A stretch of DNA of 40,624 nt from a virus: IMG/VR virus record IMGVR_UViG_3300008120_000129, positions 1 to 40,624 of that record; one strand, 5' to 3'. A program made the translations under genes and the position numbers. Shown here piece by piece: positions 26,028 through 34,600 of this stretch (within the stretch, counting starts at the first letter, position 1; the number at the start of each line of letters is the position of its first letter). Below the pieces are notes generated by a model. That model did no database searches and was not told where the DNA came from. It saw only the letters and a program-made list of their open reading frames with translations.

Positions 26028-27908
26028 GTGGCTGCGAATAGTGCTGGCAGGAAGCGCAACGATAATCCGGCTGAGGCGAAGAAGCGGTTCCTTGAGTATT
26101 ACAACGAGGGCCGCACGATCAATGATGCGCTGAAGCTGGCGGGTCGGACTCGCACGACGTATGAGACGTGGCGGCGGTCGGATGCCCAGTTCGCGGTGGA
26201 TGCGGATCGGATCCGGCAGATGCGCCTGGGGGCGCAGCATGTGCAGGGCGAGCAACTGTCTTTCTCAGATTTTTCTGAGAGGTATTTGGGCGCTCGGGTG
26301 TTCCCGCACATGCAGAACGTGGTGGACCTGATTGAGGGCAACGAGCCGGATTGGCGTCATCCGGGGATGACGTATGAGCGGGGCGAGCAGGATCTGCTGA
26401 TCGTGAACATGCCCCCTGAGCATGCCAAGACGACGAGCGTGACGATCAACTACGTCACCTACCGGATCTGCATGGATCCCAACGTCAGGATCATTCTGGT
26501 GTCAAAGACCCAGGACATGGCGAAGAAGATGCTGTACGCGGTGAAGACCCGCCTGACGCATCCCAAGTATGCCGAGATGATCGCGAACTACGCCCCGGTC
26601 GGGGGGTTCGATAAGAACTCTGAGGCCTGGAACCAGAACATGATCTACGTCTCTGGCGACGCCAGGGATTCTGGTGAGAAGGACCCGACTGTGCAGGCCC
26701 TGGGTATTCGGGGTCATATCTATGGTGCCCGTGCGGATCTGATCATCATGGACGACTGCGTCGATCTGACGAACGCCCACGAGTTTGAGAAGCAGATTGA
26801 TTGGCTTCAGTCCGAGGTGATCTCGCGTATCTCTAGCCAGGGCGCCCTGCTGGTGGTGGGGACCCGCCTGGCGAGCAAGGATCTGTATTCGGAGCTGCGG
26901 GATAACACCCGCTATCCCGATGAGGTCAGCCCCTGGACGTACCTGGCGATGCCAGCGGTGCTGGAGTTCGCGGAGGAACCGAAGGATTGGTTCACGCTGT
27001 GGCCTAGGTCCAACCAGCCCGAGGCCGGGGCCAGGGGTGAAGACACCGAGCCGGGTGAGGATGGACTGTTCCCGAAATGGGACGGGCCACGCCTAGCCAA
27101 GAAGAGGGCTCGGGTGTCCCCCAGGGCTTGGGCTTTGGTGTATCAGCAGCAGCAGGTAGCCGATCAGGGCATCTTCTCCGCTGAGGCACTACGGGCTTCC
27201 ATCAATGGCAACCGCATGACCGGGTTGATGCCTCGCGGCATGGTGAACTGCCGCCCTGACGGGATGGATGGGCTGATATGTGTAGCTGGCTTGGACCCGG
27301 CAATGGCGGGACATACGGCAGCCGTGGTGATCGGCTTGGATCCAGCGACGCAGAGACGTTACGTGCTGGACATTTGGAACAAGCCAGCGATGACACCGGA
27401 CCAGATCAGGGATTTGATCCGAGAGTGGACCACTAAGTACGGCATTACCGAATGGCGCGTGGAGAAGAACGCCTTCCAGTCGATGCTCACCCAAGACCGT
27501 GAGGTCAGGGAGTATCTGGCTGGTGCTGGTGCGATCCTGCGGGAGCATTTCACCGGATCCAATAAGCATGATGTGGATTTCGGTGTCGCGTCGATGACGA
27601 CGCTGTGGGCTGGTTGGGAAGATAAGCGGCAGTTGATTGAGTTGCCTTCGACTGCGATCTCTGAATCCAGCAAGGCCCTGGTAGAGCAGTTGCTGATCTG
27701 GCATCCTGCCGCACCGAAAACACAAAAGACCGACATCGTGATGGCGTTGTGGTTTGCCGAGTTGGGATGTCGTGATCGCGTGACCGCGATGAGTAACTAC
27801 GCCCGGTCCCATGTGAATAACCCGTTCGTGACTCGTTTCGATAAGGCGGGTAGGGCGACGGTGAACCTAAATGATGCGGAACGTGACCGCATGTTCGTGA
27901 CTCTGTAG
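26028..27908 (+). CDS. terL: Terminase large subunit with N-terminal HTH
   Basis: This 626-aa protein cuts and pumps DNA into the procapsid. GTG 26028 is chosen because GAGGAG lies 6 nt upstream; a GTG at 25998 has only a weak site. Residues about 12-60 (AKKRFLEYYNEGRTINDALK, then TYETWRRSDAQF) look like the HTH found in small terminases. Next come the ATPase (Walker A variant PPEHAKTT, Walker B LIIMDDC) and the RNase H-like nuclease (AGLDPAMAGHTAAVV, later IVMALWFAELG). No separate small subunit is seen. Confidence 0.88.
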   Translation: MAANSAGRKRNDNPAEAKKRFLEYYNEGRTINDALKLAGRTRTTYETWRRSDAQFAVDADRIRQMRLGAQHVQGEQLSFSDFSERYLGARVFPHMQNVVDLIEGNEPDWRHPGMTYERGEQDLLIVNMPPEHAKTTSVTINYVTYRICMDPNVRIILVSKTQDMAKKMLYAVKTRLTHPKYAEMIANYAPVGGFDKNSEAWNQNMIYVSGDARDSGEKDPTVQALGIRGHIYGARADLIIMDDCVDLTNAHEFEKQIDWLQSEVISRISSQGALLVVGTRLASKDLYSELRDNTRYPDEVSPWTYLAMPAVLEFAEEPKDWFTLWPRSNQPEAGARGEDTEPGEDGLFPKWDGPRLAKKRARVSPRAWALVYQQQQVADQGIFSAEALRASINGNRMTGLMPRGMVNCRPDGMDGLICVAGLDPAMAGHTAAVVIGLDPATQRRYVLDIWNKPAMTPDQIRDLIREWTTKYGITEWRVEKNAFQSMLTQDREVREYLAGAGAILREHFTGSNKHDVDFGVASMTTLWAGWEDKRQLIELPSTAISESSKALVEQLLIWHPAAPKTQKTDIVMALWFAELGCRDRVTAMSNYARSHVNNPFVTRFDKAGRATVNLNDAERDRMFVTL

Positions 27909-27916
27909 GAGGATGG

Positions 27917-29755
27917 GTGCCGACAACGGCTGAGGTTGCCAACCTCTACAACAGGCTGCGTGTGCAGAACAATGATCGTGACCAGCGCATGCGTGACATA
28001 AAGCAGGTCCGTGGCGGTCAGATGGGGATGGTGTTCCCCGAGCTGTTCCCTGAGGATGGCCCCTTCACTCGCCCCATTGTGGCGAACATGGTCGATGTTG
28101 CGGCGCGGGATCTTGCTGAGGTTATCGCTCCCCTGCCGTCGTTCAACTGCTCTAGCTCGTCAATGGTGTCCGATCGTGCGCGAATGTTCGCTGAGAAGCG
28201 CACCCGCATCGCCACCTACTATGTGCAGTATTCGCAGTTGCAGAAGCAGGCGTACACGGCTGCTGACCGCTATGTGACGTACGGCTTTGTTCCTGGCATC
28301 GTGGAGATTGACTGGGACGAGCGCATGCCGCGCATCAAGTGGCTGGACTCTATGGGCACCTACACGGTGCGGGACCGTAGGGACCGTGTGAAGGCGCTGT
28401 TCCAGACGATCAACTATCACATTGATGATCTGATCGCGAAGTTCCCGGTGCTGGAGAATGTGATTCTCTCGCAGGTTCCTGGTGCGTCAACGAAGATTGA
28501 GGTTGTTCGCTACCACGACAAGGACGTGGACATTCTGTTCCTGCCCGGTGAGGGCGGCATTGAACTGATCCGCACACCTAACCCGGTGGGCAAGTGCCTT
28601 GCCGTGGAGGTGCGTCGTCCTGGTTTGGATGATGACCCGCGTGGGCAGTTCGATGATGTGATTGCTGTTCAGGTGGCGAAGGCACGTTTCGCGCTGCTGG
28701 CGATGGAGGCTGCACAGAAGTCGGTGCAGGCACCTATCGCCCTGCCCCAGGATGTGCAGGAACTGTCCCTGGGTGCAGACGCCGTGCTGCGGTCTACGAC
28801 ACCGGAGAAGATTCGGCGTATCCCGCTTGAGGTTCCTGCTGCTGCGTTCCAGGAGCAGGGCATTTTGGATCAGGAGCTGCGTCAGGGTTCACGTTACCCC
28901 GAGGTGCGTGGCGGCAACCTGGATGCGTCCATCGTGACGGGTCGCGGTGTGCAGGCCCTGATGAGCGGTTTCGATACACAGGTGCGTACCGCGCATGCCA
29001 TGTTCGCGGAAGCCTACACAGATTTGGTCGCCCTCTGCTTTGAGGTGGAGGAGCGATGCTGGCCTGCGTTCCGCAAGACGGTTCGCGGGAACGATAACGG
29101 CACCCCGTATGAGGTTTCATACTCCCCCGAGAAAGACATCAAGAACGATTACTCGGTGGATATCCAGTATGGCCTCATGGCGGGTCTGGACCCTAACCGC
29201 GCTTTGGTGTTTGGGTTGCAGGCCCGTGGGGATCGCCTCATCTCGCAGGACTGGCTTCGCCGCTCCTTGCCTTTCTCGCTGAATGCGACGGAGGAAGAGC
29301 AGAAGCTGGACATTGAGGATATGCGCCAGGCGTTGCGCCAGGCCGTATCCGGCTATGCCCAGGCAATTCCTGTGCTAGCGCAGAACGGGCAGGATCCCGG
29401 CGAGATTCTTTCCCGCCTGGCGATCATCATCGAAGGACGCCAGAAGGGTAAGCCGATTGAGGAAGTGATCGCTGAAGCGTTCGCTCCCCCTGAGCCCCCA
29501 CCCGGCATGGTTGATCCGATGGTTGATGACGCCTCCCCGGTCCCTGGCGATCCCATGCAGGATCCCATGTCGGGTGGTGGACCTGAGTCCCTTGAGGGCA
29601 TTGACGCGATGGGTCGGGTGCGTGGTGTTGCACCGGGCCAAGCGGGTCTTCCTCCCGGCGGCAGGCCGGATCTGAACTTCCTGCTGGCTGGTTTGTCAGC
29701 ACGCGGTGAGCCGAATCTCTCCGCTTCTGTATCACGACGAGTTCCCATCGCATAA
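27917..29755 (+). CDS. Portal protein
   Basis: This 612-aa protein follows terminase by 8 bp, with AGGAGG before its GTG. It begins VPTTAEVANLYNRLRVQNND and includes PFTRPIVANMVDVAARDLAE and a long helical region, as in portals that form the DNA entry ring. The C-terminal 150 residues are P/G/D-rich (PPEPPPGMVDPMVDD) and probably flexible. Position after TerL and size support the call; family not pinned down. Confidence 0.8.
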   Translation: MPTTAEVANLYNRLRVQNNDRDQRMRDIKQVRGGQMGMVFPELFPEDGPFTRPIVANMVDVAARDLAEVIAPLPSFNCSSSSMVSDRARMFAEKRTRIATYYVQYSQLQKQAYTAADRYVTYGFVPGIVEIDWDERMPRIKWLDSMGTYTVRDRRDRVKALFQTINYHIDDLIAKFPVLENVILSQVPGASTKIEVVRYHDKDVDILFLPGEGGIELIRTPNPVGKCLAVEVRRPGLDDDPRGQFDDVIAVQVAKARFALLAMEAAQKSVQAPIALPQDVQELSLGADAVLRSTTPEKIRRIPLEVPAAAFQEQGILDQELRQGSRYPEVRGGNLDASIVTGRGVQALMSGFDTQVRTAHAMFAEAYTDLVALCFEVEERCWPAFRKTVRGNDNGTPYEVSYSPEKDIKNDYSVDIQYGLMAGLDPNRALVFGLQARGDRLISQDWLRRSLPFSLNATEEEQKLDIEDMRQALRQAVSGYAQAIPVLAQNGQDPGEILSRLAIIIEGRQKGKPIEEVIAEAFAPPEPPPGMVDPMVDDASPVPGDPMQDPMSGGGPESLEGIDAMGRVRGVAPGQAGLPPGGRPDLNFLLAGLSARGEPNLSASVSRRVPIA

Positions 29756-29764
29756 GGAGTAGTT

Positions 29765-29974
29765 ATGGCGGTTCCCGCAGCAGCACCGAAGAAGCCCGCA
29801 AACCAGGGCGGTAAGGCCCCGGCGTATGTGCAGCCTGTGAATCATCAGGAGAAGGCCGTGTCGGGTACGAACGCGCTTCCTCACCAGTACAGCCCGACGC
29901 ATGGCGTGTGGGCAGATCACATTGCTGCGAAGCAGCCGGGTGGTACTCGTGGCTCCGGTAAGGGCGCTCGATGA
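29765..29974 (+). CDS. Small basic protein after the portal
   Basis: A 69-aa protein MAVPAAAPKKPANQGGKAPA..., ending GGTRGSGKGAR: proline, glycine and lysine rich, probably disordered. ATG 29765 follows AAGGAGTAG. It is the first of four small basic proteins in a row. They may bind DNA in the virion or plug the portal; this is inferred from charge only. Confidence 0.6.
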   Translation: MAVPAAAPKKPANQGGKAPAYVQPVNHQEKAVSGTNALPHQYSPTHGVWADHIAAKQPGGTRGSGKGAR

Positions 29975-30150
29975 AGGCACAGTCCGCTAAAGGCAGCACC
30001 GGAAAGCGAGCGGCTGCCCGGAAGGCAACGCCATCTGGGCGTAATGGCGGTGCTGGAATCAATCGTCAGGGCAGCTCGTCTGCCTCTGGCTACTACCACG
30101 ACCGTAGTTGGCCCAGCCAGAAGTCAACTTCCAAGTCGAAGAAGAAGTAG
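29971..30150 (+). CDS. 59-aa highly basic protein
   Basis: MKAQSAKGSTGKRAAARKAT... and a KSTSKSKKK tail. About a quarter of residues are K or R. It starts in an ATGA overlap with the preceding gene. It is probably disordered and DNA- or RNA-binding. Confidence 0.65.
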   Translation: MKAQSAKGSTGKRAAARKATPSGRNGGAGINRQGSSSASGYYHDRSWPSQKSTSKSKKK

Positions 30151-30155
30151 TAGCC

Positions 30156-30311
30156 ATGTGCAATTTCTGTGGTTGCCAGACAAAGACAGGTCAGGGTTAT
30201 GGCGGTCGCAAGCTGCCCGACAGCACAGCCCAGCACGAGCGCACTGAGTCACAGGTTGAGCAGATCTTTGAGTACGGCAAGGTCACTAACAAAAAGGCGG
30301 CGAAGTCCTGA
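30156..30311 (+). CDS. 51-aa zinc-knuckle protein
   Basis: MCNFCGCQTKTGQGYGGRKL..., ending KVTNKKAAKS. C2, C5 and C7 with a downstream His could bind a metal; the rest is basic. ATG 30156 lies 5 bp after the previous stop. Its stop overlaps the next start (TGATG). Confidence 0.65.
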   Translation: MCNFCGCQTKTGQGYGGRKLPDSTAQHERTESQVEQIFEYGKVTNKKAAKS

Positions 30312-30442
30312 TGCCTAACATCAAGAAGACCTACAAGCCACTTCCTGGCGGGAGTAAGGGCAGCAAGATGGTTGCTGTTGGCAAGAAGCCCCCGACTCCG
30401 GTTAAGCCTCTGCCCATTAAGGGCTCAAAGCGTGGCAAGTAA
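30311..30442 (+). CDS. 43-aa basic protein
   Basis: MPNIKKTYKPLPGGSKGSKM... and KGSKRGK at the end: K/P/G-rich, no fold evident. Start and stop overlap its neighbours (TGATG and GTGGCAAGTAA), so translation is coupled on both sides. Confidence 0.6.
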   Translation: MPNIKKTYKPLPGGSKGSKMVAVGKKPPTPVKPLPIKGSKRGK

Positions 30443-30698
30443 GAAGGATTCACGCCTGGACCGTGCTGGTGTTTCTGGCTACAACAAGCCGAAGCGCACA
30501 CCCAACCACCCCACAAAGTCGCACGTCGTTGTGGCTAAAGAGGGATCGCAGATCAAGACGATCCGGTTTGGTCAGCAGGGTGTGACGGGTGACAGGCAGC
30601 CCACGAAACGTCAGGCGTCGTTTAAAGCACGCCATGCGAAGAACATTGCGAAGGGCAAGATGAGTGCGGCCTATTGGGCCGACAAAGTGAAGTGGTAG
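30432..30698 (+). CDS. DUF5872-like basic protein
   Basis: This 88-aa protein (VASKKDSRLDRAGVSGYNKP...) contains HVVVAKEGSQIKTIRFGQQG and ASFKARHAKNIAKGKMSAAY, the pattern of DUF5872 proteins in phages of Actinobacteria and other hosts. It is very basic with a conserved GQQGV turn. GTG 30432 overlaps the preceding gene. Probably a nucleic-acid-binding protein; function unknown. Confidence 0.75.
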   Translation: MASKKDSRLDRAGVSGYNKPKRTPNHPTKSHVVVAKEGSQIKTIRFGQQGVTGDRQPTKRQASFKARHAKNIAKGKMSAAYWADKVKW

Positions 30699-30708
30699 GG
30701 AGCCGGGT

Positions 30709-30987
30709 GTGGAAGAAAACGAGGACTACGAAACCGAGCAGAGTGTTGAGGTTGAGCAGGCCGTCGTTGTTGAAGCCACACCCTGGTTCAACTCTGACAC
30801 GGTAGCCACATCAATGGTGTTCGCATCGCAGATGGCGCAAGCCGCAGCAGACCACTTCCAGAACCTTGCCTTCCTGGCTTTGGGCCAGTCAGCGCATGAG
30901 TGGGTTCGCCAGGATCGTGAAGAGTTTGTGGATGAGACGGCTTCGGACATTGCGAAGTTGCTTGAGGTGAAGGAGCAGGATGGCTGA
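30709..30987 (+). CDS. 92-aa acidic protein
   Basis: A GTG start behind GGGAG gives MEENEDYETEQSVEVEQAVV..., acidic at the N-terminus, then a helical part (SMVFASQMAQAAADHFQNLA) and an acidic end. It is the acidic counterpart of the basic cluster before it. It overlaps the next gene by 8 bp. Possibly an internal head protein; function unknown. Confidence 0.6.
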   Translation: MEENEDYETEQSVEVEQAVVVEATPWFNSDTVATSMVFASQMAQAAADHFQNLAFLALGQSAHEWVRQDREEFVDETASDIAKLLEVKEQDG

Positions 30988-31447
30988 ACAGCAGGGTGGT
31001 TACCGTCGCCCCAGCAATCCTGCCCCTGTCTCAGGGCCGGGTGCTTTGTCGCGTCGCACGGATGGTCGTCAGGGTGCCCGGTACATGTCTGGTGGTGAGT
31101 ACGGGGAGGGCCAGGAGATGATGGATCTTCAGACCTCTGCCCCGATGTCGAAGGCTCCCGAGCAGCCGCGCATGCGGCGGCCTCGTAGCGGTGGTCAGGT
31201 GGTTGAGGAGGGCATGCGCCCTACTCCCCTGTTCGCTCCTACGGAGAGTCCCGACGAGCCGATTACTGCGGGCGCCCCGTTCGGCCCCGGACCTGGGCCC
31301 GCGGAGAGCGCCCCTCTGCCCAGCCAGCCCAATCGCAACCTTGATGTAGTAACCCGCTATTTGCCGGTACTGCGTCAAGTCGCCACGTACGAAGGAACGC
31401 CGGACAGATTCCGAGCCCTCGTTCAGTATTTGCAGGGGTCAGTGTGA
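30980..31447 (+). CDS. Disordered P/G-rich hypothetical protein
   Basis: A 155-aa protein rich in P, G, S, R and E (SRRTDGRQGARYMSGGEYGE) with a short folded-looking end (NLDVVTRYLPVLRQVATYEG). No motif. The stop overlaps the next start (GTGA). Probably a virion assembly or flexible linker protein. Confidence 0.55.
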   Translation: MAEQQGGYRRPSNPAPVSGPGALSRRTDGRQGARYMSGGEYGEGQEMMDLQTSAPMSKAPEQPRMRRPRSGGQVVEEGMRPTPLFAPTESPDEPITAGAPFGPGPGPAESAPLPSQPNRNLDVVTRYLPVLRQVATYEGTPDRFRALVQYLQGSV

Positions 31448-31647
31448 AGAAGCGCGTATGGAAAGCCGGAACAGTGTGGGACAACTTCGCGGCTGCTGCT
31501 GACTCGGTCGGTTTCCAGAATGCAGATGTCGCGTGGGGACTGGCGCAGGTTCCGTGGGAATCAATTGTTGACCGCGACCAGTTCCTGGACGCATTGACTG
31601 CACAGCGAACCCGCGACACTTATGGCGACAGGATCCTTGGTGGGTAA
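31444..31647 (+). CDS. 67-aa hypothetical protein before the giant gene
   Basis: VKKRVWKAGTVWDNFAAAAD... ends TRDTYGDRILGG. It is helical with conserved W residues. Its last 26 bp overlap the start of the giant gene, which indicates translational coupling. Function unknown. Confidence 0.6.
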   Translation: MKKRVWKAGTVWDNFAAAADSVGFQNADVAWGLAQVPWESIVDRDQFLDALTAQRTRDTYGDRILGG

Positions 31648-34600
31648 CTTCCTAGAGGACTTTCTGTTTGGAACGCCCGATCAATCTACGGGTGAGGTGA
31701 GCGGCGGCATTCCTGCCGTCGCGGATTGGCTGTGGCCGTTTGAAAACACCCCCGTGTCAACAGCTCTTGACTCTACGGCGGGTGGTCTGCTCACCGCACC
31801 CGCACGCGCGGGGGCTCAGGTGGTCGGTGCGGGGCTGACCTTCCTTGATGCCGTTGAGTCCTACGCAATTGCTAGGCCAACATCTACAGCCCTGCAAGCA
31901 GGCGCAACATCTAGGTACAATGTCAACCCACTCTATAGAGACGGCATACAGTGGCAAGACTTTGTCAGCATGTGGAATGCCAGTGAGTACATCTCACCCG
32001 CACGTGCACTTGTGCAGAATCGCCTAGCACAGAGTTCGCCACAAGAGGTTGCTCTGGATGCACCAACTGAGCAGGCAGATCTGTATCGCGCAATCACAAA
32101 TCCCTATCCCACGACTGGTGGGGTAAGTCGCGAGCAGTACGAACGGGCCTGGGACAACTCGCCATTTGGGACCATTGTTTCTGGCATTTATGACGCCGGG
32201 TTCCTAATTGTTGCTGGCGGTAAGGGCGTAAACGCCGCTGCACGAACAGCGAAGAAGGCGGCGGGCCTAAACACGCAGATTGTGGAATTGCGTCAACTCT
32301 ACAGTCTACGCGAGTCCATTGATACCTACAAGGCGTTCCGTGCGAGTGGCGGCACACAGGGTCGCTTTAGCGTTCCTGGGCGGCTGATTGAGGATCTTGC
32401 CAAGGAAACCGACGTTGCCAGAGTTCGCAGTTCCCCGCTTTTGACGAACTGGACGCGCCCGAGTTCGTTCTATGCCGACGAGCTATCTCAACTGATTGCT
32501 CGAACAGACAATGAGGATCTGATCACCGAGCTGGTCCTTGCAGATCGTGGCGACGCGCTCGCTCTGGGCCGCCTCTTCCAAACGGCTCCAGACTCAGTGT
32601 GGTCCCTCACCCACATGAACGACAAGATGGCGCGTGAATTTGCCGTCGGTGGGCAATTCATTCCCACCCCCCAAATGGCTCGCGTCATCGAGGCAACGTT
32701 CGATTCCGCTTTAGAGCGAGATGAGTTCTTTACCACTGTGCGTGACATCTTTATGACAAGCAAGGTGGACGACCCGCTTGACGCTTTGGGTGAGGGACTG
32801 GAGTCAGGTAAACTCAATGCCCTACGCGGAACGGGCTCTGACTTCGTGCCAATTGGCAGCGAGGGAGTAGCACCGATTGCCAATGCGGCTGGCATGGCTC
32901 AACGCTGGCTACGTCGCACAATGGCAGACGCTCGCATCAATCGGCCCAATACGTTCGTTGAGGTTCCCTTGGGCGCACAGAACTCTGGCCCCCTCACGAC
33001 GCTTCTGTTTTGGGCTGGCAGCCGCCAGCCGCTGAACATGGTTAGCTACAACCGTCTGCGTCCAGACGAAGTTGTTGAAGAGATGATGGCCTATTCTCGC
33101 AGCGCTCGCACGCTGCGTCAGGGCACCTGGACCGTCACCCGCACCGACCCGGACACCGGCGTAGCCTCAAACCTTGAAGTCGCCTCGTGGCAGTGGCGAT
33201 CCGAAGCGATCGCTCGCTTGACTGCGGCTAAGGCGCAAGGAGATGTGGCACTTGACGCAACTGTGCGCGACCTGCAAAAGGAACTCATGTCGGTCGCCGT
33301 GAACAAGTACAACGTTCCGGCTCAGCGCGCCGAAGAGATCATTGAGGGCCTTCAGCAGCAAGTCGATGGCGCAGCGGCACAGGTAGCGCAGGACGGGTTC
33401 TTTATGGACGGCCCTGTCCGGAAAATCATTGACCCCGTAACCATGCGGCAGTTGCCGGACTCACGCATGCTTATGCCCCTTGACGACCTTGATTGGGCAC
33501 TTCGCATCAACAGCACAACGGGATACGCCCAGCGCGGCAGAGGGACCAGGCGCGTACTTCGTGGGGGGGCAGCGACAGCGGATTTGATCTTCAAGTGGTT
33601 CCGGACCAACATTCTCTTTAGGCCTGGGTACACGCCGAAGAACTCCTTTGCTGAGCCGGGACTGTCAGAGATCTTGGCTGATGGCAGTTTGTTCCCACAG
33701 GATGGGTTGCTTAATGCGCTCAAGAGGTTCGACGCCAACAATGATCGTCGCATCCTTCAGTTCAAGTTTGCGGTTGCCGATCGTTTGCCCCTGAGCCCCG
33801 CGCGTCGTGATGCTGGCAAGGCGCAGGAAGTCTTCGCTTCGTATCTGGAGAAGAGCAGGCGTCTTGACGAACTTGAGGCGCACATTGCTGATCTGGACTC
33901 GGCGGGTACATCACCAGCCGTTCGTGCAGCGCACCTAAACCTGGCTAAAGAGGAGCGCAAGATTACCTATGCTCAAGTTAAGGCACTTGAGCAGCAGTTG
34001 GACCTGATTGACGATAAGTGGACCCAGGTCGATGAGGTGCCAACATATGCAGAACTATCTGATCGTGTTAAGGGCCTGACGGCTGCACTTACGGATCCCG
34101 ACTTCACCGCAACCGCGACTCGTCGCATGGACGAGTTGCGTGACTTGGCAGTATCGCGCCAGGACGGCGCTCGTGATCTCGCTTCCACAATGGAGGAGAT
34201 CAAGAGGCTCCGCTCGCGTAGGAGCCAGCTTGTGGCGCAGCGGGACAAACTGTATCAGCGTGACGGTCGCCGTGCGGCTGAGCGCGATCTCAAGAATCCC
34301 GCAAAGAACAAGCGCCGGGACCTTTTGGATCCCGAGAATCCTGATGCGAGGATTGCACCCGACTGGATCGAGCAGCTTGCTCGCGTCAACGACCCGCGTG
34401 ACATGACCTCTATGAGCAGGGTGCCGGGGCGCAGTGACGCGACACGCCGCGTGGAAAGTGTCATTAGAAGTATCAGCTATATGGACGAGAAGATCGCCGA
34501 CCTTGAGGCGACGGCACGACTGATTTCCCGTAAGAAGGTCCCCTCTTCTGGACTGACGCCTGTGGAACAGGCCGAGTTGGATCAATTGAGCGCTCTCGTG

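Noticed and set aside
27189-27812. 207-aa antisense ORF opposite terminase
   Set aside because: It lies wholly within the terL nuclease domain and has shadow composition.
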